Shown here: one piece after another, positions 42,160 through 50,012 of the stretch
Layout of the letters: every line of letters begins with the position of its first letter
How positions within the stretch are numbered: position 1 is the stretch's first letter
Assembly: GCA_900316675.1 (NCBI GenBank)
Contig: ONDR01000001.1
Coordinates: forward strand, 62,001 to 126,000
Source of the DNA: an uncultured Bacteroidales bacterium
Lineage (GTDB): Bacteria; Bacteroidota; Bacteroidia; Bacteroidales; UBA932
Direction of reading: 5' to 3'
DNA: 64,000 bases
Notes under the pieces: generated by a model
Told to the model about the DNA's origin: nothing
The model's input: only the letters and a program-made list of their open reading frames with translations
Databases searched by the model: none
Translations under genes and position numbers: made by a program

Positions 42160-44616
42160 ATGAAAAAATTATTAACCCTTTTCCTTATTGCTGCAGCAGC
42201 AATAAGTGCGACAGCACAATCTTTCAACGTTACCGGAAAGGTGCTTGACGCTGAAACAAAAGAAGGCGAAATTGGTGCAATTTTGCAGTTCTTCACTACC
42301 GGCACAGAGAAACCGATAGCATTCACATCCGCATCTGACGATGGCAGCTTTGCCATTAAGCTCAAGGGCGGAAAAGAGTACCGCATCCTTGCCAGCAACC
42401 TTGGCCGCAAGAGCGTAGAAAAGACCTTCAAGATTGAAAAGGCCGACGTAGACCTTGGCGAGATCCTTATGGAGAACGACGCCAACCAGCTTGCAGCAGC
42501 TTCTGTCACTGCACAGAAGACGCTTGTCAAGATGGAGGTTGACAAGATGACCTACAACGTATCAGAAGACGTTGACAGCAAGTCATCAACCGTTCTGGAC
42601 ATGCTTCGCAAGGTGCCGATGGTAACTGTTGACGCTCAGGACAACATTACCGTGAACGGCAGCAGCAACTTCCTTGTAACAGTTGACGGCAAACCCAACC
42701 AGATGCTCACCAAAAACGCATCCATGGTATTCAAGATGATGCCGGCCGCAGCAGTAAAGAACATAGAGGTTATTACCAATCCCGGCGTAAAATACGACGC
42801 AGAGGGCGTTGGCGGCGTGCTTAACCTTGTTACCGAGGCAGGCTCCAACGGAGGCGGTAGTGGTTCAAGCGTTACCGAAGGCACCTATGGCACCCTGTCC
42901 CTGAATGCCGGCAACAAACAGTCTACCCTCGGCGCGATGGTTACCGCACAGAAGGGTAAAGTATCCTTCAGCGCCGATGTTAACGTTGGTTACTCTTACG
43001 GCTACAAGAACAGCCTTGACATTATCAACAAATACGGCACAACCACCGAGACCACCACTGGCAAGAACGACCAGAAAGGCAAATACGGACTGGCCAGCAT
43101 CCAGCTCAGCTACGAGCCCGACAGTCTGAACCTTTTGTCCTTCAATGCCGATGGTTACAGTATCTGGCAGAACGTAAAAAATAACACCGCCATTGACATT
43201 GCAATGGGAGGCGCAAGCGTCGATTCTTACAAGAACAACAGCAAGACCAAGACCACCATAGGCAGCTGGGATCTGGGATTTGACTGGCAGCACAGGTTTG
43301 CCAACGCACCCGGCAGAACCCTTACAATGTCTTACCGCGGTAGCTTGAACCCCAACAAGACCAAGAATGATAATATCTTCACCCCGGAGACTGTACTTCG
43401 CCCCTCAAGAAAGATTGACGGAGACACAGATTCAGAGGACCATACCTTCCAGGCAGACTTCACAACCAAGCTTGGCAAGACAGCAGGTTCACTCTCTACC
43501 GGCGTTAAATTTATCTATAGGAACAATTCTTCTGCACAGGATCTTTTCCTTAGGAGCAGCGGTACCGGCGCCTTTGTCATTGACGAAGCCAGCAGCATAG
43601 ATTACCACTATACCAACAAGATTGGCGCCGCTTACGCAGAGTATTCCAACACCCTTGGCAAATTTGGAATCAAACTGGGTGGCCGCTACGAACACACCTG
43701 GCAGGACATTACCTACAAGAAGGGCAACGGTAACGATTACTCTACCAAGTACGGCACCTTTGTGCCTACTGCAAGCATCCAGTACAACATTGCTCCTACA
43801 AGGAACATCGGCATTAGCTACAACGTACGAATCAGCCGTCCCGGTATTACCTACCTGAACCCGTTCGTAGACGTTAGCAACCCTACACATTACACCTATG
43901 GTAATCCTGACCTGGATGTAGCCAAGAGCCACAATTTCTCTTTGGTTTACAACTTCTATAGCCCGTTCCTGATGGTTAGCTCTACCCTTAGCCACAGCCT
44001 GGCTCACAGCGGTATCTCAGAGTACACCTTCACAGAGGACGACATTATGAAGACCACTTATGGCAACATCCTTAAGAGCAATTCTACAAGGCTGAACCTT
44101 TTTGCAAACGTCAACCTTGGAAGGTCTAGCAGGATTTATGTAAATGGTTCAGTGTCATACAATTATCTTCGCAGCAAAGAGCTTGATTACAGCAACAAAT
44201 ATTGGAGCTATAACCTTATGCTTGGCGCACAGCAGACCATATTCTGGGATCTGAGGCTGTCAGAGAACCTGATAATGACGCCCAAGACTTATACTCTGCA
44301 GGGTTGGACCTCAGGCGTCAAAGTTGGCGTAATCAGCGTTACCAAGACCTTCCTGAACGACCGCCTCTCCGTTTCTGTAGCAGGTGTTAGCCACCTTGGC
44401 ACAGGCAAGGACATGAAGTACAAGATGGTAAGCGAGGGCCGCGGCTTCTCTTCTTACACCAACGTGAAGGTTCCGGTACGTCAGGCCATGCTTTCTGTCA
44501 GCTGGAGTTTTGGTAAGTCCGGCATCAAGGTTAAGAAGGCCGACAGGACCATCCAGAACGACGATGTTATGGAGAAGAAGGAAGATGGTGCCGCCAGCGG
44601 CAAGATTGGAATGTAA
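42160..44616 (+). CDS. TonB-dependent-receptor-like outer-membrane beta-barrel protein
   Basis: 818 aa. A signal peptide (LFLIAAAAISATAQ) precedes a CarboxypepD-regulatory-like domain (about 22-108) and a plug domain (about 115-225, with VLDMLRKVPMVTVDAQDNIT and IEVITNPGVKYDAEGVGGVL). A 22-strand-type barrel fills the rest. No SusD partner is adjacent, so it is not a polysaccharide-utilisation SusC pair. It may belong to the ABC/GntR operon (17-nt gap). Substrate unknown. Its stop codon directly abuts the ispE stop on the other strand. Confidence 0.9.
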   Translation: MKKLLTLFLIAAAAISATAQSFNVTGKVLDAETKEGEIGAILQFFTTGTEKPIAFTSASDDGSFAIKLKGGKEYRILASNLGRKSVEKTFKIEKADVDLGEILMENDANQLAAASVTAQKTLVKMEVDKMTYNVSEDVDSKSSTVLDMLRKVPMVTVDAQDNITVNGSSNFLVTVDGKPNQMLTKNASMVFKMMPAAAVKNIEVITNPGVKYDAEGVGGVLNLVTEAGSNGGGSGSSVTEGTYGTLSLNAGNKQSTLGAMVTAQKGKVSFSADVNVGYSYGYKNSLDIINKYGTTTETTTGKNDQKGKYGLASIQLSYEPDSLNLLSFNADGYSIWQNVKNNTAIDIAMGGASVDSYKNNSKTKTTIGSWDLGFDWQHRFANAPGRTLTMSYRGSLNPNKTKNDNIFTPETVLRPSRKIDGDTDSEDHTFQADFTTKLGKTAGSLSTGVKFIYRNNSSAQDLFLRSSGTGAFVIDEASSIDYHYTNKIGAAYAEYSNTLGKFGIKLGGRYEHTWQDITYKKGNGNDYSTKYGTFVPTASIQYNIAPTRNIGISYNVRISRPGITYLNPFVDVSNPTHYTYGNPDLDVAKSHNFSLVYNFYSPFLMVSSTLSHSLAHSGISEYTFTEDDIMKTTYGNILKSNSTRLNLFANVNLGRSSRIYVNGSVSYNYLRSKELDYSNKYWSYNLMLGAQQTIFWDLRLSENLIMTPKTYTLQGWTSGVKVGVISVTKTFLNDRLSVSVAGVSHLGTGKDMKYKMVSEGRGFSSYTNVKVPVRQAMLSVSWSFGKSGIKVKKADRTIQNDDVMEKKEDGAASGKIGM

Positions 44617-45537
44617 TTACTTCCGGAAAATTGCAAATAAGGCGCTGCCGCTGCCGGACATGCTGGCATAGACGGCGCCTTCTTTATATAGGTTGTTTTT
44701 GATTGCTTCGAGGGCAGGGTATTTTGCAAATACCGTGGCCTCGAAGTCATTTACCAGGCTGTCCTTCCAGGCGGTGACGGGGGTGCGGAGGATGTCGGCG
44801 AGGGATGCCCGATCTGGTCGGGCATGACCGGCGGCCTGGGCTGGAGCGGCGGCCTGGGCATGACCGGCGGCCTGGGCTGGAGCGGCGGCCTCGCGCGGGA
44901 CGATGCCGCGGTAAGCGTCGGCGGTAGAAACAGAGATGCCCTGAGGCACTGTTACGCGGATTTCATATTCCTGACCAATGATGCTGTCAAGGTCAAAAGG
45001 GGTGAGGACTTCGCCGCGGCCGGTGCCCATCATAGGGGTGTTGTATATGAAGAAGGGGCAGTCGCTGCCAAGGCGGGCGGCGTAGCCGGCCAGCGTGGCG
45101 GCGGGCAGGTTGAGCCCGAAGAGCTGGGACAGCATCTGAAGGGCGAAAGCTGCGTCGGCGGAACCGCCGCCGAGGCCTGCCCCGACCGGGGACAACTTCT
45201 CCAGGAAAATCTTGACAGGAGGCAGCTTAAAGTCTTCTGCCAGAAGGAAATACGCCTTTGCGGTAAGATCCTTGAGCGGGTCCCAGTCCACGCCCTCTTT
45301 GCGGGCAATGGTAATCATAAGTTTGCCGTCGGGTGATATGGCCTGAGCCACACACTTACGGTCATAGCCGGCAATGACGCCCAGCGTCTGGCTGTAGTCG
45401 TCGCCGGAGATAATTTCCAGAACGTCATAGATGCCATGGTAAGGCACGAAGAGGGTCTCAAGGTCGTGGTACCCGTCTTCGCGCTTGCGCAGAACGTGCA
45501 AGCCAAGGTTAATTTTGACGTTCGGACGTGTTATCAT
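44617..45537 (-). CDS. ispE: 4-diphosphocytidyl-2-C-methyl-D-erythritol kinase
   Basis: 306-aa GHMP kinase: RPNVKINLGLHVL at the N-terminus, ATP loop SPVGAGLGGGSADAAF (about 116-131), GSDCPFFIYNTPMMGTGRGE, and ASMSGSGSALFAIF near the end. It phosphorylates CDP-ME in the MEP isoprenoid pathway. Residues about 216-244 are an Ala/Gln/Pro/His-rich insertion encoded by two 36-bp direct repeats; it lies between TADAYRGIVPR and SLADILRTPV, probably a surface loop. It closes the suf operon (2-nt gap). Confidence 0.95.
   Translation of the reverse strand: MITRPNVKINLGLHVLRKREDGYHDLETLFVPYHGIYDVLEIISGDDYSQTLGVIAGYDRKCVAQAISPDGKLMITIARKEGVDWDPLKDLTAKAYFLLAEDFKLPPVKIFLEKLSPVGAGLGGGSADAAFALQMLSQLFGLNLPAATLAGYAARLGSDCPFFIYNTPMMGTGRGEVLTPFDLDSIIGQEYEIRVTVPQGISVSTADAYRGIVPREAAAPAQAAGHAQAAAPAQAAGHARPDRASLADILRTPVTAWKDSLVNDFEATVFAKYPALEAIKNNLYKEGAVYASMSGSGSALFAIFRK
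44821..44892. repeat. Two tandem 36-bp repeats inside ispE
   Basis: Copies at 44821-44856 and 44857-44892 differ only at the last base. 36 is a multiple of 3, so the frame is kept; each unit encodes 12 Ala/Pro/Gln/Gly/His residues and shows internal repetition of GGCGGCCTGGG. Confidence 0.9.
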
Positions 45538-45539
45538 AT

Positions 45540-46172
45540 CTAAACTATGCCCCTAAGCGACTTTTCTACAAGGGCGGCAAGCTCTTCCCGCCTGTCTTCC
45601 GGCACATTATCCAGCACCGGTGAAAGGAAGGAAATAAGCTGAAGCACCTTGGCCTCGTCTTCCGGAATGCCACGGGAGCGCATATAGAACTGCTCCAGCT
45701 CGTCCAGACGGCCGATGGTAGCGCCATGGGAGCATTTTACGTCGTCTGCATAAATCTCCAGCTGAGGTTTAGTATCTACCTTCGCCCCCTCCGTAAGCAA
45801 AATATTGTGGTTTGTCTGGAAGGCTTCCGTCTTCTGGGCATCCTGCGCAACGACTATCCTTCCGTAGAATGTCGCATGCGCCTTTCCGCCCGCGATTCCG
45901 TTTACCAGCTGGTTAGAAGAAGTCTCCGGAACCAGGTGCTTAACCTCTGTGACGATGTTTACCTTTTCGTCGGCACCGGACAGGTAAAGACCTGACATTC
46001 TGAAGTTTGCACCGGCACCGGTAAGGTCCGCCGCAATCCTGACATCTGCACTGGCACCGGGAAGGACAAGCACCGTAACCGTAGCTTCCTGACCCTGGCC
46101 AAGGTTCAGGGTCAGCGGCTCAAAAGAGTCGCCCTGCCTTAGGATGCGCAATATGTTGATAGCTTCTGCCAT
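45540..46172 (-). CDS. sufD: Short SufD-like Fe-S assembly protein
   Basis: 210 aa. The C-terminal SufB/D core is clear: QTNHNILLTEGAKVDTKPQL, then the invariant CSHGATIGRLDELEQFYMRS and RGIPEDEAKVLQLISF. SufD is usually about 400-450 aa; the N-terminal helical half is missing or reduced, with no frameshifted relic visible between it and sufC. It would pair with SufB and SufC on the cytoplasmic scaffold. Confidence 0.9.
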   Translation of the reverse strand: MAEAINILRILRQGDSFEPLTLNLGQGQEATVTVLVLPGASADVRIAADLTGAGANFRMSGLYLSGADEKVNIVTEVKHLVPETSSNQLVNGIAGGKAHATFYGRIVVAQDAQKTEAFQTNHNILLTEGAKVDTKPQLEIYADDVKCSHGATIGRLDELEQFYMRSRGIPEDEAKVLQLISFLSPVLDNVPEDRREELAALVEKSLRGIV

Positions 46173-46175
46173 GGG

Positions 46176-46922
46176 CTAAAACTTATCAAATCCCTGATTT
46201 TCAATAACATCCACAAGCTCCTTGCCGCCTGTTGCAACAATCTTTCCGGCCTTTAGGACATGAACGACGTCCGGCACAACGTATTCCAGCAGCTTATGGT
46301 AGTGGGTAATGATGATTGCCGATTTTTCAGGGGTGCGCAGGGCGTTTACTCCATCTGCGACTATCTTCAGTGCATCTACGTCAAGACCGCTGTCCGTCTC
46401 GTCCAAAATGGAGAGCGTAGGGTCCAGCATTGCCATCTGGAAAATCTCGTTACGCTTCTTTTCTCCTCCGGAGAAGCCAACGTTAACCTCACGCTTGGCA
46501 AAGTCCGGATTCATCTTCACGAAGTCCATCTTGCTACGCAACAATTTAAGGAACTCTGCACCGCTTAAAGGATTCTGTCCCAAGTGTTTACGCTTTGCGT
46601 CAAGGGCAGCCTTCATAAAGTTGGTTATTGTTACTCCGGGAATCTCTACAGGGTACTGGAAAGACATGAAAAGACCGGCCCAAGCCCTCTCTTCAGGACT
46701 CATTTCCAGAAGGTTCTGACCCAGGAAGGTAACCTTGCCGGCAGTAACCTCGTACATAGGCTTACCGGTAAGGACGGCGCTGAGGGTGCTTTTTCCTGCA
46801 CCATTAGGGCCCATCACTGCGTGAATTTCTCCCTTGCGGATCTCAAGATCTACGCCTTTAAGGATTTCTTTGTCGCCTATTCTGGCGTGAAGGCCTTCTA
46901 TTTTAAGCAATATCTCACTCAT
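46176..46922 (-). CDS. sufC: Fe-S assembly ATPase SufC
   Basis: 248-aa ABC ATPase: Walker A GPNGAGKST, signature FSGGEKKRNEIFQMAMLDPT, Walker B ILDETDSGLDVDALKI and ITHYHKLLEYV, all SufC-specific. Soluble, in the SufBCD complex. It is separated from sufB by pnuC. Confidence 0.97.
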   Translation of the reverse strand: MSEILLKIEGLHARIGDKEILKGVDLEIRKGEIHAVMGPNGAGKSTLSAVLTGKPMYEVTAGKVTFLGQNLLEMSPEERAWAGLFMSFQYPVEIPGVTITNFMKAALDAKRKHLGQNPLSGAEFLKLLRSKMDFVKMNPDFAKREVNVGFSGGEKKRNEIFQMAMLDPTLSILDETDSGLDVDALKIVADGVNALRTPEKSAIIITHYHKLLEYVVPDVVHVLKAGKIVATGGKELVDVIENQGFDKF

Positions 46923-46923
46923 A

Positions 46924-47508
46924 CTACGCTTTTTTATTGTATAGTTTGCTCCAGGTGTAGAGCGACCAAAGTCCGTTTATCAGGTACAATCCGCATACTA
47001 TCGGCATGAAAATATTACCCACTGACAGGTGCAGGACGATCTGCGTAATGTTTACAAACAGCCACAGGATCCAGCACTCCCACTTCTTCATGGCGGACAG
47101 CAACTGGGCCATGAGGATCAGGACCGTTACGCATGAATCCAGATAAGGATGAGGGTCGGCCGGGAAAAGCTTGTCCAGCAAAAGGCCCCAGGCTGCGGCA
47201 ATAATAAACACCGCTGCTATGACCATCCCCCTGCCGGTCCAATCCAACTTGCTCACCTTCAAGGACTTGCTATCCTCTGAGCTTTGCTCTCCCTCTTTAG
47301 GATGGGTCCAGCGATAGTGGCCAAGAATGTTTATGGTCAGGGACACTGGCTGAAGCAGAAGGCTGGCGTAAAGATCCTTGTTAAGGAAGAGCACAAACAG
47401 GGCGGCGGTATAAAGATAGCCCACCCAGAAGTTATATTTTGAGTTTCGTCCGGCCAGGAATACGCAAACCAGGCCGAAGAAAGATGTTATAAGGTCAATC
47501 CAATTCAT
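46924..47508 (-). CDS. pnuC: PnuC-family nicotinamide riboside/mononucleotide transporter
   Basis: 194 aa with about seven hydrophobic segments. Family marks are NFWVGYLYTAALFVLFLNK, LYASLLLQPVSLTINILGHY (with the conserved YGWYxW-like RWTH) and WECWILWLFVNITQIVLHLS. It takes up an NAD precursor. It lies between sufB (1-nt overlap) and sufC (1-nt gap), so it is translated with the Fe-S assembly genes. Confidence 0.9.
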   Translation of the reverse strand: MNWIDLITSFFGLVCVFLAGRNSKYNFWVGYLYTAALFVLFLNKDLYASLLLQPVSLTINILGHYRWTHPKEGEQSSEDSKSLKVSKLDWTGRGMVIAAVFIIAAAWGLLLDKLFPADPHPYLDSCVTVLILMAQLLSAMKKWECWILWLFVNITQIVLHLSVGNIFMPIVCGLYLINGLWSLYTWSKLYNKKA

Positions 47509-48953
47509 TATCCTACAGATCCTTCAAGTGAAACGGAAAGAAGTTTGCGGGCCTCGACGGCAAACTCCATTGGCAGCATGGCCAGCACCTCACGGGCATA
47601 ACCACCCACTATCAAAGCAACGGCATCCTCCCCTTCTATGCCCCTCTGGTTGCAGTAGAACAGCTGGTCTTCCGATATTTTGGAAGTCGTGGCCTCATGC
47701 TCTACGGTTGCGGTGGGGTTGTAGTTGCGGATGTCCGGGAAGGTGTGGGCCCCGCATTTTGACCCGATCAGAAGGCTGTCGCACTGTGAAAAGTTGCGGG
47801 CTCCTTCGGCTCCGGGGTTCATCAGCACCAGGCCGCGATAGCTGTTCTGGCTATGTCCGGCAGAGATTCCCTTGCTGACGATGCGGCTTTTTGTGCCCCT
47901 GCCAATGTGGATCATCTTTGTGCCGGTGTCGGCCTGCTGGTAGTTGTTTGTAACCGCAACGGAATAGAATTCCGATGACGAATAGTCGCCCTTAAGTATG
48001 GTGGAAGGATACTTCCATGTAATGGCGGAACCCGTCTCTACCTGCGTCCAGGACAGATGGCTGCCCTCGCCTTTGCAGATACCGCGCTTTGTCACAAGAT
48101 TAAGGATGCCTCCACGGCCCTGTGCGTCTCCAGGATACCAGTTCTGCACGGTGCTGTACTTGACATCGGCCCCTTTTTCTACGATAATCTCTACAACAGC
48201 GGCATGAAGCTGGTTTTCGTCCCTCATAGGGGCGGTACAGCCTTCCATATAGCTGACATATGAATCTTCATCGGCCACGATGAGCGTACGCTCGAACTGG
48301 CCTGTGCCTGAGGCATTTATGCGGAAGTAGCTACTTAGCTCCATGGGGCAGCGGACGCCCTTGGGGATGTAGCAAAACGAGCCGTCACTGAATACGGCAC
48401 TGTTCAGGGCAGCATAGTAATTGTCTCCAACCGGAACGACGCTTGCCAGATACTTGCGAACCAGGTCAGGATGCTCGCGGACGGCCTCGGAGAAAGAGCA
48501 GAATATAATGCCCTTTTCTGCCAGCGTCTTGCGGAAGGTAGTGGCCACAGAGACGGAATCGAACACCGCATCGACGGCAACCACGCCCGCAAGGGCCTTT
48601 CGCTCGTTGATAGGAATTCCCAACTTTTCGAAGGTCTTCTCCAGTTCCGGATCTATCTCTTTGGGGCGGTCCGCATCCTTTTTGGGAGCGGCGTAATATA
48701 TGATGTCCTGATAGTCGATTTTAGGAAGGTCCAGATGGCCCCAGTGCGGCTCCGTCATCTTCTGCCAGCGGCGGAAGGCGTCAAGACGGAAGTCCAGCAG
48801 CCATTGCGGCTCCTGTTTGCGGGCCGATATAGTACGGATAATGTCTTCGTTCAGGCCTTTGGGAACATATTCCTGCTCCACATCGGTCACGAAGCCTTCC
48901 TTATACTCGGCCTTGGTAAAGTCTTTTATTATTTTGTTGTCGTCTTCTATCAT
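47508..48953 (-). CDS. sufB: Fe-S cluster assembly scaffold SufB
   Basis: 481 aa with [54 protein letters not shown] and [16 protein letters not shown], all SufB hallmarks, and a C-terminal [20 protein letters not shown]. Scaffold of the SUF pathway. It heads the operon; its -7 box overlaps the aroC stop. Confidence 0.97.
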   Translation of the reverse strand: MIEDDNKIIKDFTKAEYKEGFVTDVEQEYVPKGLNEDIIRTISARKQEPQWLLDFRLDAFRRWQKMTEPHWGHLDLPKIDYQDIIYYAAPKKDADRPKEIDPELEKTFEKLGIPINERKALAGVVAVDAVFDSVSVATTFRKTLAEKGIIFCSFSEAVREHPDLVRKYLASVVPVGDNYYAALNSAVFSDGSFCYIPKGVRCPMELSSYFRINASGTGQFERTLIVADEDSYVSYMEGCTAPMRDENQLHAAVVEIIVEKGADVKYSTVQNWYPGDAQGRGGILNLVTKRGICKGEGSHLSWTQVETGSAITWKYPSTILKGDYSSSEFYSVAVTNNYQQADTGTKMIHIGRGTKSRIVSKGISAGHSQNSYRGLVLMNPGAEGARNFSQCDSLLIGSKCGAHTFPDIRNYNPTATVEHEATTSKISEDQLFYCNQRGIEGEDAVALIVGGYAREVLAMLPMEFAVEARKLLSVSLEGSVG

Positions 48954-48960
48954 TGCGCCG

Positions 48961-48991
48961 CAAAGTTACTGCAATAAGCTCAAATCGGCAA
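48961..48991 (-). promoter_or_regulatory. Promoter of the suf operon inside the aroC end
   Basis: TAACTTTG (48968-48961) uses the aroC stop TAA as its first three bases; TTG (48991-48989) lies 20 bp upstream. The leader would be a few nucleotides. Confidence 0.5.
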
Positions 48992-50012
48992 GAACGATGG
49001 CGGTCATTGCCTCAACAATCGGCGGAGTGCGAAGCGCAAAGCAGACGTCATGGCGGCCCGGAACGTTCAGGGTGGTCATTTTACCCTCTGCAAAATTGTA
49101 GGTTTTTTGCGATGCCGCTATGCTGGATGTGGGTTTGAAGGCAACCCTGAAGACTATGTCGCAACCGTTGCTGATGCCGCCGTTCACGCCGCCGGCTCCG
49201 TTCTTGACGGGCTTGGCCCAGCCTTTACCGGCCGGCTCGAAGGGGTCATTATGCTCCGATCCCTTCATCCTGGCGGCACGGAAACCGTCGCCGAACTCTA
49301 CTCCCCTTACGCCGGGGATGGAAAAGATTGCATGGCTGATTACAGACTCCACGCTGTCGAAAAACGGCTCTCCAAGGCCGGCAGGCACTGATTTTACAAC
49401 GCACTCTACAACGCCGCCAAGGGAATCGCCCTTGGACTTGGCCTCTGCCAGAACGTCCTTCCACAGGCTTGCGTCAGAGGCTTGGTCTGTTTCTTCTATG
49501 CCTCCGTCGGGAAGAGCCTCCTGGCCCAACTGCTCGCGGGAGATACCGCCTATTTCCTTAATGGTGGCAGAGATTGGAAGCATAAGCATTTTCTTGGCAA
49601 CAACGCCGGCGGCCACTATGGGCAGGGTAAGCCTGCCGGAGAAGTGTCCGCTACCTGCGGGATCGTTAAAGTCAAGGAACTTAAGCGATGCCGCGAAGTC
49701 TGCGTGCCCGGGGCGGGGGATATCTTTAAACATCTGATAGTCAGATGGTTCGGTATCGTTATTCACAAACAGTATAGTCAGGGGCGCACCGGTAGTATGG
49801 CCCTTGTAAACGCCGCTGAGAATCTCTGGGATGTCGTCCTCGCGACGGGCAGTGGTGCCTGCAGCACCCGGCGCACGACGGCGGATATCTTCTGTGAAAT
49901 CGTTAACGGAAAGGGGAATGCCGGGACGGACTCCGTCTATAACTACGCCTATCGCGCGTCCGTGAGATTCGCCAAAGAGCGATACTCTGAATATTCTGCC
50001 AAAAGTATTCAT
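48966..50012 (-). CDS. aroC: Chorismate synthase
   Basis: 348 aa from 50012 (MNTFGRIFRVSLFGESHGRA, the classical N-terminus). FSGRLTLPIVAAGVVAKKML and the C-terminal RHDVCFALRTPPIVEAMTAI are conserved FMN-site regions. It makes chorismate from EPSP. The start overlaps the 3' end of the fused aroD-aroA gene by 4 nt. Confidence 0.97.
   Translation of the reverse strand: MNTFGRIFRVSLFGESHGRAIGVVIDGVRPGIPLSVNDFTEDIRRRAPGAAGTTARREDDIPEILSGVYKGHTTGAPLTILFVNNDTEPSDYQMFKDIPRPGHADFAASLKFLDFNDPAGSGHFSGRLTLPIVAAGVVAKKMLMLPISATIKEIGGISREQLGQEALPDGGIEETDQASDASLWKDVLAEAKSKGDSLGGVVECVVKSVPAGLGEPFFDSVESVISHAIFSIPGVRGVEFGDGFRAARMKGSEHNDPFEPAGKGWAKPVKNGAGGVNGGISNGCDIVFRVAFKPTSSIAASQKTYNFAEGKMTTLNVPGRHDVCFALRTPPIVEAMTAIVLADLSLLQ

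Noticed and set aside
42160..44616. SusC of a polysaccharide-utilisation locus
   Set aside because: There is no SusD, glycoside hydrolase or sugar regulator next to it; the neighbours are an ABC/GntR operon and ispE.
44821..44892. CRISPR-like 36-bp repeats
   Set aside because: The repeats are directly tandem without spacers, keep the ispE frame and lie inside a conserved gene.
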